A DNA stretch of 64,000 bases from Agapetus fuscipes (Eukaryota; Arthropoda; Insecta; Trichoptera; Glossosomatidae), in contig OX637352.1 of assembly GCA_951799405.1 (NCBI GenBank), forward strand, positions 16,254,820 through 16,318,819, given 5' to 3'. The notes beneath the pieces were generated by a model, which had not been told where the DNA came from, did not search any database, and saw only the letters and a list, made by a program, of their open reading frames with translations. How positions within the stretch are numbered: position 1 is the stretch's first letter; the number at the start of each line of letters is the position of its first letter. Shown piece by piece: positions 53,928-64,000 of the stretch. Both the position numbers and the translations under genes were made by a program.

Positions 53928-54333
53928 CAGGCCCGGATTAAGGGCGGTTCGAGCGGTGCGACCGAACCAGGGCCCCCGCGTCCAAAACGTTTTAGAAAAA
54001 TAGAATTCAAAGAATTTTCCACATAAATTTGTTCGGGGGCCCAAACTTTTAAGGCGTTCACGACCAGTGGGGCCCAAAGACTGTTTAGAAATAAGATAAA
54101 GAAAATATTTTATTTTAATATTTTTTCGGAGTCCAAATCAGAAAGGGCCACCGATCAATATTTCAACATATTTTTTTACAAAAAAGACAAGACGTTCCCT
54201 CCAATAAGCTTAATAGACTTCTCGAACAGGTTTCCCAAAAAATATTTTTTTGGAAGATGCAGGTAACGGGTAGTTTGGGGCCCCCCCTGGCGTTTCTCGC
54301 ACCAGGGCCCCCAGTGGTCTTAATCCGGGCCTG
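53928..54333. mobile_element. hAT MITE, 406 bp
   Basis: Perfect inverted ends CAGGCCCGGATTAAG and CTTAATCCGGGCCTG, with GTCCTATT duplicated on each side (53920-53927, 54334-54341). GGGCCCC-like blocks lie inside. It was inserted into a minus-strand LINE fragment. Confidence 0.9.
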
Positions 54334-54505
54334 GTCCTATTATATTTTTCAAAAAAGCGAAATAATTAAATACATTGAACTATTTAAAAAAATACTGTAT
54401 TAAATGTACGTACAAAATAAAGTTTAAAATTTAATAAAACACATTGCAGATCAATCGACATTTCTTTTACACAAAAGAAGGCACTTCTTTCATTACATCC
54501 ATAGT

Positions 54506-55252
54506 CATACGCAACGCAACGCAACTAAGCTAAACATATAGTGTAACTTCTTGCCTGCGTTTCCCCAAGGGGTCGCATGTGGCGCTTCGGGACCTATTTA
54601 TTTTTACAGGTAAGGGGGCCGGCTTCACACCAACCACTTTCGTTGAAGTGGGGGTTTCCCAGCTCCTCGGGGGGCTGGTTTTAATTTCTTGTGAAGGCTG
54701 AGTAAATCTTTGAGATCGAACCCTTGCTCTCGGCATGGAATGATAGCATTATACCAATTGAGCTATCGACCTTTTTACGAGCTTGATCGTCGTCGCTACT
54801 AAATCTAAATTTAAGCTGCAAAGATATGTATCATTTGAAATTCATATTAAATGAATTCCCACAAGCAGACACGCACAATTTCGCGCTCACACATGCCGCA
54901 TGTGGACCTACAATATAAAAACCCAATTCTTAAATGGACATAAGCCCTGCAACTCTTGCCGACCTTCCCTGAAACAGGGGTGACATTGGCAAAGTGAACC
55001 ATTTTTTACGGTATGGGTGGTCAGCCTCATACAACCTACAAAGCGTCAATTCAGTCAAGCAAGACCCAGTTGCTATAAGGCTGGATGGACCTTTGGTGAC
55101 CGGTCATTGGTAAAGGTTTTGTGAATTTTTCAACCCAGTGAAGAGCAAATTTGAAATTATAAATGGTATATTTTTTGTGTGCTCCGCCGGGAATCGAACC
55201 CACAACCTTCCCATTCAGGGTCCGAAGTGTCACCACTGAACTACAGACCGGA
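54506..55252 (-). mobile_element. Composite SINE parts split by a GATTA-tail LINE end
   Basis: 54506-54800 is type B through the fusion point (GAGCTTGATCGTCGTCGCTA). 54795-55032 is a LINE tail. 55033-55252 continues type A (AAAGCGTCAATTCAGTCAAG). The LINE tail thus inserted into a composite SINE. Confidence 0.75.
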
Positions 55253-55254
55253 TA

Positions 55255-55755
55255 GAGTCTAGAAATCTATCATCTTCCAAAACAAATGTGATGCTGCATG
55301 ATGGAATCCACTGTGCAAGGAGGATGTTGAATGGAATATCAATAGATATCTTCCATGAAACTTTTAAGTCATTTTCCGTTTATCTAGAGGTGTCATCTCT
55401 AGGTATATGTAGTTAACTGTGTACATCCGTGTCTTATGTGTAATGTTGTTTATTATGTGTATATCATGTATGTATATTGTCCGTCAAATGCATTGGTTTT
55501 GCAACAGTAAATTTGTTTGGAAATAAAGGATATTTAAGTGTAAGAATGCGAAGCCCTTTGCATACTTTTAAATGCGTCTCACAAGTGACATATGATTCTA
55601 ATCTCTACTTTGTGGAGTGTGCCATGCAATGTAATATTGTGAAGTATGAAATATAAATAGAGAACGGATTGTCATACTTAAGAACATGTAAAAACTAGAA
55701 CAATGAATAATAAATGGTTTTACAAAATGTATTTTTTTTATTATTTCACACTACA
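55255..55755. other. No recognised feature
   Basis: Low-complexity TGTATATGT stretches and no convincing frame or repeat boundary. Confidence 0.5.
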
Positions 55756-55756
55756 T

Positions 55757-56008
55757 CCCCTCAGTACTTGTTTGGCTTATCAAACATTTGATTCAAATAT
55801 AGCCTTTCAATAAAATTGTCTTAAGAATCACATTCTACACAATCTGAGCTAAGAAAAAAACGTAAAACACGATAATGTGAGAGTTGTTTTAAATATTTTT
55901 TTAAATAAATTTCCAGTTTTCATAAGACACATTGGTCCAGTAACATACAAACATTGCTCATGTGAAATTAACCCTGATGGACATAAGAGAAACAAGCACT
56001 GACGGGAC
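55757..56008. mobile_element. MITE with inverted ends, third copy of the family
   Basis: The left end is CCTCAGTACTTGTTTGGCTT and the right end is AACAAGCACTGACGGGA, in inverted orientation. It has the same internal body as at 3446 and 7826. Confidence 0.7.
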
Positions 56009-56304
56009 GACTTGTAAACAGCATTGCTGGGTCATCGTTCTGCTTGGAGAGCAAGAGTGGACCGACCTTTAGTACATGAAGTGAGGCATAAACAGCTGAC
56101 TAATGTTGTTGTGTACTTGGCCCTTATCTATGCGTGAACTCACATGTTTATCAATAATGCAATCAATATATCAACAAAGCTCTGACCTGTGATTCCTACA
56201 ATAAAAAATAACAAGGATCTCCGGTTTATTCTGTTTGCTGACTAATAAAGTGGTATGACTGTATGTCCTGTTTTGGTGCAATATATTTTTTCATGTTATG
56301 GATT

Positions 56305-57120
56305 TCCTTGACTTATAGGTTGATATGAGGCTGACCACCCATACTGTAAAAAATCATTCACTTTGCCAAGGCCACCTGTGTTTCAGCGAAGTTCGGCAAA
56401 ACTTGCAGGGTTCATATTTATTTGAGGTTTGGATTTTAATTTGTAATTCCACAAGTACTATTTGTATGTGCGAACATAACGTCTGTTTGTAAGACTGCAT
56501 TTAAAATGAGACTTGAATGAAAATACGTTTTTGCAACTTAGATTATAAATTATAAACTGTATGTCCTGTTTGTCATGTAATAATAATAATAAATAATATT
56601 AGGATGATTTATTTGGTGAGCGCTGTTTTTGTGTGTATCACACCTCAAGAGCCCTCTGCGAGCTTGGTCGTCGCTGTAGAAAGCGCCAATTCTCAAGCAA
56701 GACCCAGTTGTTGTAAGGTTGGATGGACCTTTCAGTTACCGGTCTTTGGTAAAGGTTTATGAATTTTTCAACTCAGCGAAGAGCACATTCGAAATATAAA
56801 TGGTATTTTTTTGTGCTCCGCCGGGATTCGAATCCACAACCTTCCATTTACGAGTCCGAAGTGTTGCCACTGGACTACTATGTAATATTTTATTTCGTAA
56901 GGATGGCATGGGTGTTCCTTGATTATCCGTTATATATAATCTAAGTTGCAAGGACATACTAATATTAAAAATTCATATTTAATACATGACCAGGAGTAAA
57001 CACGGGAAAGTTAACACATGATGCAAAACATACAACTTCACAAGAACGTCAACATTGCAACTCCTGCCACCTTTCCCTGAAACAGGAGTGCTATTGGAAA
57101 AGTGAACCACCATTTTTCAT
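56305..57120. mobile_element. LINE tail (+), type A SINE (-), LINE tail (-)
   Basis: 56308-56560 is a diverged GATTA-family 3' end. 56585-56880 is a type A SINE with its ATT tail at 56580-56600. 56935-57115 is an old tail copy. Confidence 0.75.
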
Positions 57121-57339
57121 ATCTACAATATCACCCCTGTTTCGAAGGAATGCAGCAAGAGCTGTACAGTTCATATTTCTTTGAGATTTGAGTTGTGTTT
57201 TGTGATTTATACATGCAGCATGTGTAAACGCAAACTCGCACGCGTTTGCTTGTGAACGTATCCTATATCTTTGCTACTTATATTATAGATAAAATATCTA
57301 ATAACTTACAAATGGTTGGTGAAAGCTTTTTCCGACGTA

Positions 57340-57470
57340 ATATCTAATGCCTACTTTTACTCGGACAAACAGAAAATGTTCCTTTCTTGAATTCTTGAAG
57401 ATGCCTCATTAGGCGAAAATATTCGAGCATAAACAAATAAAATAAAGTGAATTAAAACAATGTTTTTCCA
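57340..57470 (+). mobile_element. Penelope-like fragment
   Basis: CTTGAAGATGCCTCATTAGG then CGAAAATATTCGAG has the hammerhead layout (TTGAAGA, GCCT/AGGC stem, GAAAA) with one core change. Confidence 0.5.
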
Positions 57471-57778
57471 TTTATATTTTTAAATATTTATAAGAAAATG
57501 TTCCTTTCGTTCCAAGGAATTCTAAGAACCCTTGAAGCAAATAATATTTGAATATTTAACAAATCGCCACCTTAAAGATAAAACTGAATAAATGCTGATT
57601 CACTGATTAAAGAAATCGTGGATAAAATATTTTATTGCATGTAACTTCTCATAGTAAGTGAACTAATTATAAGGAAGTGCTCATGACAAACTTCTAAACT
57701 GCAAGAGTTTCACACTTTTATAATATTTTCTCTCGTTAAATGTAAGAAAAAGGTGCATTTATCTGAGAAACCCATCTA

Positions 57779-58395
57779 ATCTAATCTAATCTAATCTAAG
57801 CTGCAAAGATATATATCATTTAAGTTTTATATTAAATGCATTCCCACAAGCAGATATGTATAATTTCGCGCTAACACATGCCGCATGTGGACCTACAATA
57901 TAAAAACCCAATCTCAAATGAACATAAGCCTTGCAACTCTTGCCGTCCTTCCCTGAAACAGAGGTGACATTGGCAAAGTGAACCAATTTTTATATTATGG
58001 GTGGTCAGCCGCATAGCAACCTATAAGTCAAGGAACATACATGACAAATTACATTTTTTAAAAACAATAAATCACAATATATACATGGACATAAAAACTA
58101 AATCAAAAAACCAATTTTACTTTAACAAACCTCAGCCGCCAACATCACAGATCAACCGCCATTTCTTTCTATCCTTACATACTTCTTTCATTTCCTCCAG
58201 AGTCATAACCTTCTTCATACAAGCTCTTCTTTTATTATGACTCTGGATATTCCATTCATTCGCAATTTCGGATATTTGGTCCATCCATACCTTTCTCGGT
58301 CTTCCTCTACCACGACATCCATCTATTCTACCAACATATACTTTCTTCGTCAGTCTTTCCTCATTCATTCTCTCCATATGCCCAAACCATCAAAC
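57779..58395 (-). pseudogene. LINE 3' end, GATTA-tail family
   Basis: Frame 58377-58132 reads MERMNEERLTKKVYVGRIDG, GRGRPRKVWMDQISEIANEW and KEVCKDRKKWRLICD. The 3' UTR follows, with a tail of four TCTAA units at 57779-57797. Confidence 0.85.
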
Positions 58396-58778
58396 CATGT
58401 TAGCTATTAAGCTAACATGGTTTGATAACATATTAATGTCACTTATTCAGTTTTACCTTTAAGCTATAGATAAAACTTTTACTAATGGATGGTAGGTATT
58501 CCAACCATTGTTTTAGCTGATATCAAGAGAAGATAATATTATAAAGAAAACACTCAGGTCCTTCTGTCTATTATCTTTTATCAAAAATGTCTGCACTGTC
58601 CATTTGAATACAAAAGAAACACCATAGACGAGTAGATAGAAAGATACGTATTTAGTCCGCATGCTTTTAAAACGAGGGAAAAACTGTGGCGTCACGTTGA
58701 CGATGGCGCCCAGCAAAGACAAATGGCTAGTACAAGAAGGCACTTCCTTTGCAAAAGGATATATATATGTATATACGA

Positions 58779-59115
58779 GGATGATTTATTTCTTTTTTAT
58801 TTTCTACGTGATAAAAGAGCGCCGTTTTTGTGTGTGTCACACCTCAAGAGCCCTCCCAATCATGAATGAGATATTTTATAAAAGTGCCGTTTCAGTGCTC
58901 CCTTAAAAGTACCAACAGATTCCGAAAACCTCACTCCGTGAGGCAGTCTGTTCCACTCCATCGGTCGCGCAATCCGGAAAGCGCGATCCCCAAAATTAGT
59001 TCGTATTTGACGGCGAGGCTGCGTCAACCTGACCTCAGTGTCTGCCCCCTCACACTCACCTCAACGGGGGAAAACATGTCTGCCAGATATGACGGAGCCA
59101 CACCCTTAGGATGTT
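58779..59115 (-). pseudogene. LINE C-terminal fragment beside a SINE end
   Basis: The minus strand encodes NFGDRAFRIARPMEWNRLPH in a broken frame, a CR1/L2-like signature. 58779-58855 is a type A SINE 3' end. Confidence 0.6.
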
Positions 59116-59139
59116 GACATACAAAAAAAAATATTCAAG

Positions 59140-59250
59140 ATGGCCGCAGGTGAACAGCTGATTAGACATTGACATATGTTTATACTAATCTGAACGATAA
59201 TCGGTAGGTAGGATCTACCGTTTGTGATGAGACTTCCAGCCCAGTATAGA
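59140..59250. mobile_element. Fragment of the foldback family seen at 14181
   Basis: It shares AAGATGGCCGC, GGTGAACAGCTGATTA, CGGTAGGTA and TGATGAGACTTCCAGCCCAG with the element at 14181-14352, in one orientation only. Confidence 0.55.
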
Positions 59251-59844
59251 CAAATGACTAGTACAACAAGGCACTGCCTTTACAAAAGGATGTTGAACAG
59301 TAGACACAAGTGGCTAGCACAGCAAGGCACTGCCTTCACAAGAGGATGGCGACCAGCAGAGACAAATGATGAATACCTGATAAACATATATCTACTTGTA
59401 TGATGTGTTTCAGCCACTATCTACGTATGTAATACACATGAGTATGAATTTTACAAAGCGACACGAAGCCAATACATGGAGAAGATAAGGGTGGATAGTG
59501 GGGGGGTGAACAGTATGCGCTTTTCGAATTCGCGAAATTCGAATGTTGAATTGAGTCTTCTAATGTTAATTCGAATAACTTGTTTATCTGAACTTCAACC
59601 AACAGGAATGAAATTTCTGGAGGTCAAGATCTACAAATGAGTCCGTTATTGAGGAAAAACATGTGGTTTGATCCCCAGTTTGTGAGTTTATTTTGAAACG
59701 AAAGATTAGAAAGGACGAGTATAAAAAAAATACGAACACATACCTTTTATTGAGTGTTGTCGATAAATCACTGTTGTTTAAACCCAGAGGGCTATAATAG
59801 TTCGACCCTCACCAAATGTGTCTTCACCAAATGTGGCCGAAATT

Positions 59845-60170
59845 CATTCAAAACACTGTCAAGGGGTACTCAGTATTCATAATAAATGAAAACTTACCTC
59901 CTCGGGCCTTCCCTTCAAGTGAGCTTATTCTGGCCCCTTTCCTGTAAAAATAGATAGGTTTCACACATGCAATGCTTTTGGGGACAAAGCGATAGGAAGT
60001 TGCTCTATATATGCAGCTTAATAAAGTGATATCGATCAGTATAAAATACAGCGATGGCTTACGTTTGTTTTTTTTTCCATAGTAACAAACGTGCCATCTA
60101 AATCTAAATCTAAGCTGCAAAGATATGTATCATTTGAGATTCACATCAAATGCATTCCCACAAGCAGACA
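59845..60170 (-). mobile_element. Old type B SINE and LINE-tail remnant
   Basis: CCTGTAAAAATAGATAGGTT and GGGGACAAAGCGATAGGAAG at 59940-60020 match type B with much change. 60095-60170 is a truncated GATTA-family tail (TAAATCTAAATCTAAGCTGC). Confidence 0.6.
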
Positions 60171-60347
60171 CCATGCCATGAAACACAATAGTAGGTAAAC
60201 AACGAAAAATGAGACATGAAATATTAACGTCATACTCGTACACCAAAAAGAGACAAAAACATGACGGTTGCCTGGAAACTGATTATTACACTTCCTAGTT
60301 TGTATGAAGAGAATGCCTTGGGGCGCTTCCTTTTTTGGCACACCATA

Positions 60348-60592
60348 CAGTACCCTTAGTACGAGTTGCAAAACTTGAGAAAAGTAAAGTTTACGGAAAA
60401 TATTAAAGAGTGATTTCTCCCAAAATTTGCCGTTTTGGTTTCTTACACTTTATGGTCTTAGCAAAAGATTTACAGTGATGAAGAAAATCAAGTTCAAACA
60501 AACAAAACGGCAGATTTTGGGGGAAATCATTCTTTAATAATTGCCGTAAACTTTACATTACTCAAGATTTGCAACTCGTACTAAGGGTACAG
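60348..60592. mobile_element. MITE with about 80-bp inverted repeats
   Basis: The ends CAGTACCCTTAGTACGAGTT and, inverted, CTGTACCCTTAGTACGAGTT continue for about 80 bases, including TAAAGTTTACGG and TTTGCCGTTTTG. It is 126 bp upstream of the apolipophorin-III TATA box. No clear target duplication was found. Confidence 0.75.
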
Positions 60593-60717
60593 ATCTTTAA
60601 CTACTATATTGATCGTTGAATGAATCGAATTTTGACTATTCGAATTTCGAATCCCCATCATAACCTGGATCTGCTAACATCATTAGTGAGTACGTTGTCT
60701 ACGTCATCAACCGAGCT

Positions 60718-60751
60718 TATATAAGGGCATCTCTATTCTCCGCGGTCACTT
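60718..60751 (+). promoter_or_regulatory. TATA box and initiator of apolipophorin-III
   Basis: TATATAAG at 60718-60725 is followed 30 nt later by TCACTT at 60746-60751 with A48 as +1. The 5' leader is about 60 nt and ends ATCCAAG before the ATG. Confidence 0.7.
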
Positions 60752-60807
60752 CACGTCTGACCTCCCAGCCGACAAGTCAAGATATCCTCATTTCTCGCAA
60801 ATCCAAG

Positions 60808-61714
60808 ATGGCCAAGTTCTTCTTCGTCTGCGCTGCGGCGCTCTGCCTGGCCCAGGTGAGATATATTCTATTCTCTTCTGTTCTGTTCTATTCTATATAT
60901 TTCCCATTTTCTGAAAAAATCCTCACGTAGGCGCATTCACTGTCTATAATTAATCTATAATCTACGTTGCAAAGATATATTGCAATTTAAGGCTCATATT
61001 AAATGCATGCCTACAAGCAGGCACATGTGAATTCACGCTTACACGTGCTGCATATGTGTGCTTACAAAAAAATCAAACCTCAAATAAACATGAACCCTGC
61101 AACTCTTGCCGACCTTCCCTGAAACAGGGGTGCCAATGGCAAAGTGAACCATTTTTTTACAGTATGGGGGGTCAGCCTCATACCAACCCATAAGTCAAGG
61201 AAATCATGATGATAGCTATTATGTTATATGACAATACTTTTTCCAGCTTGTATTATCCTAGTAATAACCTAGTAATGATTTGTATTTGTTCGAGATTAAT
61301 TAAGTGTTGAATCAAATATTCTGAGGAAAACCAGCAAGGCGGCATGTAACAATTCTTCATGTTTCGAGAATGATCTTAAAAATCTGTGTAAATTAGGACC
61401 AAGATTCTTAGGAAGATCAGATATAAATCAACCGTGAGGAACCAAAAGTGAGAAATTATCTGGTGAACTAACTAGGTCCGCATGATATCCGTCTGCAGGT
61501 CCACTGCCGCGTCGCTAGGGATGCCCAGGAGACCGAGCCAGACCAGCTGCAGGTGCTGTCCGAGCACGCCTCCAACTTCCTCAACACCATGGGAGACCAG
61601 TTCAGCCAGCTGCTCAACGCCAAGGACGGCCAGGAGGTGGGCACCATCCTCAAGACCAACACCAACACCTTCATCGGGCAGGTGCAGGACCTCGCCAAGA
61701 ACCTGCAGGAGAAG
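60808..61714 (+). CDS. Apolipophorin-III, exons 1 and 2 (gene continues past the window)
   Basis: Exon 1, 60808-60855, encodes MAKFFFVCAAALCLAQ. Exon 2, 61499-61714, adds 72 residues and ends at an AAG/GTAACC donor; both junctions are phase 0. After the signal peptide comes RVARDA, like the short Arg-rich propeptide of moth apolipophorin-III, then helices with EHASNFLNTMGDQFSQLLNA and FIGQVQDLAKNLQEK. These align well, from my memory of the family, with helices 1 and 2 of moth apolipophorin-III. Known role: an exchangeable hemolymph apolipoprotein that opens its helix bundle on lipophorin during lipid transport, and also binds microbial surfaces in immunity. About half of the usual 165-190 residues is present. 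No further exon is visible up to 64000, where SINE, LINE and hAT sequence fill the intron. Exon 2 is GC-rich with strong codon bias, as in a highly expressed gene. Confidence 0.85.
60945..61205 (-). repeat. GATTA-tail LINE 3' end in apolipophorin-III intron 1
   Basis: TAATCTATAATCTACGTTGC to CATAAGTCAAGGAAATC. Non-coding. Confidence 0.82.
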
Positions 61715-62064
61715 GTAACCATCTTAAATGGAAAATGTGATTGTTGGTTTGGGCACTTCAAAAGAATGGATGATGAATCCTCGTAAAAATCAAATGTTTA
61801 ACCTCCATACAGCTGGAAAATGACACAAGAAATGTTCCGTTGGTGGAAATTTTGATTTAGCCTTAAATCCTTACACCAAAGACAAAAAGCTGCTGTCAGT
61901 ATAGATGGGTATCTTAAAAATAGTTATTATCAGCATATTCCTAAGCTCGACAGTCCAAGGTGGTCCTTGGCTGAATCCAGGAGCTTCTTCCATTCTTGTC
62001 GGCTTGCTCCAATTTCTCACTTGCATCACAGACGCATCCACGTTGACGCTGGCCATCCATCATT

Positions 62065-62640
62065 GGAAGGTTGTGGGTTCAAATCCCGGTGGGACACAAA
62101 AAATATACCATTTATATTTCAAATTTGCTCTTCGCTGAATCAAAAATTCATATACCTTTACCAAATTAGGTCCATCTAGCCTTACAGCAACTGAGTCTTG
62201 CGTCAGAGAATCAGCGTTTTTTACAGCGACGACAAAGCTCACTGAGGGCTCTTGAGGTGTGAATAAACACAAAAACATCGCTCACCAAATATATCATCCT
62301 AATCCTCTTCTCTAGTTTCAATCCTGGGATTGGCTTGCAGCAATTTCTTTCACTTTTCTCCTGCATTCTTCCCTGTCTTGTGCGGCTCTTTTAAGGTCTG
62401 CATATGATGAGCAGCGCACGTCCACCAACAGGTCCTCCAGGTATTCTTGGCGTGGGCGTCCCCTAGAGTTGGTCCCCTCGGTCATCCCCTCCATTATGGC
62501 ATGCAAGAGACCTTCTTGTCGTATTACATGGCCGATCCATATTGCACACCTTTCGGACAAGGTCCTGAGCAGATGCCTTCCTCCTTCGATTCTTTGGAGA
62601 ACCTCCTCATTTGTAGTGTGGTCTCTCCAGGAAATTCCTA
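62065..62640. mobile_element. Type A SINE (+) next to a YGCETW-type LINE fragment (-)
   Basis: 62065-62302 starts at GGAAGGTTGTGGGTTCAAAT and ends CTCACCAAATATATCATCCT. 62310-62640 encodes IGHVIRQEGLLHAIMEGMTE and GRPRQEYLEDLLVDVRCSSY on the minus strand, nearly identical to 22815-23110. Confidence 0.78.
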
Positions 62641-62743
62641 CCTAATATTGTTATTTTTGAGGACCATTTTCGTAAGTAAGTTGAAACAGATGTACATAAT
62701 GTCTACTTTCGTTAAAATAAATTCTAGTCACAGATGTCAAAAG

Positions 62744-63526
62744 TAAGGGTACGGAATTTTCGCAAATAAAAAAAACAATTTTCGCATATATTTTTTATTG
62801 AAAATTAAAATTTCGCATCAATTTCGCATTTTTGAATATGTATTTTTATTAAATAAAATATATCACCGAAAAGCATAAATGTAAATAAACATGAATTAAT
62901 GTTTGCTTTATTTATTTACTGAAGATGAAGTTATAAAACATTAAAAAGTATTTATAAAATAAAACCATTTAAGTAGAAAGGAAATAAAGTGTTTCAAGTT
63001 TTAAAAAATACATATTAATTAAAGGCTAGCATTGTTGTTATTTCATCATTTCAACATTTGCCTCCTTTAAAGTTGATCTACGATCTGTAACAACAACATT
63101 GTATTTGCTGAAGAAGCGTTCTGCGTGTACGCTGTTTGTTGGGCTCCATATGCTTTGTAATGCTGCCTCAGCAAAAGATGGGAAGCAACATTTAGTGGCC
63201 ATCAATATATCTTTCACGTCAGGACGTTCGTTTCTATTAATTGATTGAAGGATCAACCTATAAAAGTGAGTGTACCCATCAATCAGCTAATTTTGTGCAA
63301 GTGCTTTGAAAAAAGGAATTTTGGAAAAGGTTTGCAGCAATATGTAGGGTAGGGAAGACTTGCGATGCGCGCGCAAGTAAAAAGCCACACTCTTGCAAAA
63401 ATATTCGATTGAACTGTTTTTTCGCAAAAAAAACACAAATCTATATATTTCGCATTTATTGTACATTATTTCAAAATTTCGCATTTATCGCATCTATTTC
63501 GTAAATGCGAAAATTCCGTACCTCTA
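62744..63526 (-). mobile_element. hAT element, internally deleted, degraded target duplication
   Basis: The ends TAAGGGTACGGAATTTTCGC and, inverted, TAGAGGTACGGAATTTTCGC differ at two bases. The flanks GTCAAAAG and ATCATAAG agree at 6 of 8, so the insertion is older than the one at 10013. Inside are AT-rich TTTCGCAT motifs and a transposase C-terminus. Confidence 0.8.
63038..63256 (-). pseudogene. hAT transposase C-terminal dimerisation domain remnant
   Basis: The frame carries SPTNSVHAERFFSKYNVVV then TDRRSTLKEANVE, the hAT dimerisation block. The upstream transposase is missing. It shares the family but not the sequence with the remnant at 10501. Confidence 0.8.
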
Positions 63527-63529
63527 ATC

Positions 63530-64000
63530 ATAAGTCAATGCAATAGACAATAGTTGCAGTAGGTGGCCTGCAGTGATTTTCCGATGCCCTCTTTACCTGC
63601 CATAAGAGCACATAATGTGTCATAACAAACATGTTTACTCGATATGTACTCAAGCACAAGTACAGACATAACATAGTATCCATTGACTTACAATATCTGT
63701 GGAAAATAAATTGTTTTAACGAAAATATACATCATATATCTGTTTCAACTTACCTACGAAAATGGTCATTAGTAAGAAAGAGAACAAAGAACTTCACAGT
63801 TGCATTTCTATGTGTAGGTACAAAAAAACTCGGGAGAATGTAAAAATGTTCCCAGAAAGTTGTTACTATTGCGAATAATTCTAATGGCTACCGAACTAGT
63901 CCTAACTAGAGGTGGCCGTTTAAACGAAAAGCAGTTTAAAATAGCTGCTTTTTATTTTAAGCAACTAAGCGCGCTTACAATTTAAACGAAAAATCGTTTT
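63530..64000. other. No gene recognised; possible transposon end at 63908
   Basis: AT-rich. TAGAGGTGGCCGTTTAAACG at 63907 looks like an hAT-type left end (TAGAGGTG) with repeated GTTTAAA, but the window stops before a right end. Confidence 0.3.

Overview
The window is AT-rich animal nuclear DNA with small exons, long introns and a very high transposon load. It is almost certainly from an insect. The evidence is a complete insect odorant-binding-protein gene, the first two exons of an apolipophorin-III gene, arthropod core promoters (a TATA box about 30 bases before a TCAGT-type initiator) and many tRNA-derived SINEs. The apolipophorin sequence resembles moth proteins most, so Lepidoptera or a close relative such as Trichoptera is my best guess. 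That order-level call is inference.

Gene layout. (1) 8.4 to 0.6 kb, minus strand: a four-exon odorant-binding protein of 163 residues with all six signature cysteines. Its third exon tail is amplified in a 130-bp tandem array. (2) 21.0 to 13.5 kb, minus strand: a five-exon gene for a secreted tryptophan/proline-then-alanine-rich protein of 241 residues. It has a TATA box, an initiator and a tiny first coding exon, an arrangement like that of cuticle-protein genes. (3) 28.7 to 27.5 kb, minus strand: a large 3' exon of an unrecognised precursor-like protein with three acidic repeats, a furin-type site and a basic C-terminus. (4) 34.3 to 34.1 kb, minus strand: a possible cysteine-rich internal exon. 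(5) 39.6 to 61.7 kb and beyond, plus strand: three genes in a row for secreted amphipathic-helix proteins. Each has a first exon that stops inside the signal peptide at a Gln codon in phase 0. The third is apolipophorin-III and continues past the window.

The rest is mostly repeats. They include three tRNA-derived SINE types, two of them often fused; 3' ends of a LINE family ending in repeats of GATTA; fragments of CR1/L2-like and other LINEs; Penelope-like fragments with hammerhead-ribozyme cores; a solo LTR; and at least nine DNA transposons or MITEs, most with a readable target-site duplication. Several are nested. At 30.6 to 34.1 kb four insertions sit inside one another. At 17.4 to 19.9 kb a 2.5-kb transposon of a family I cannot name splits a composite SINE.

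The gene models were read by hand from splice consensus, phase compatibility and protein-family signatures, and no transcript data were available. The strongest models are the odorant-binding protein and the alanine-rich gene, whose exons join in frame to a multiple of three. No CRISPR array, rRNA gene or free-standing tRNA gene was seen; the tRNA-like sequences belong to SINEs.
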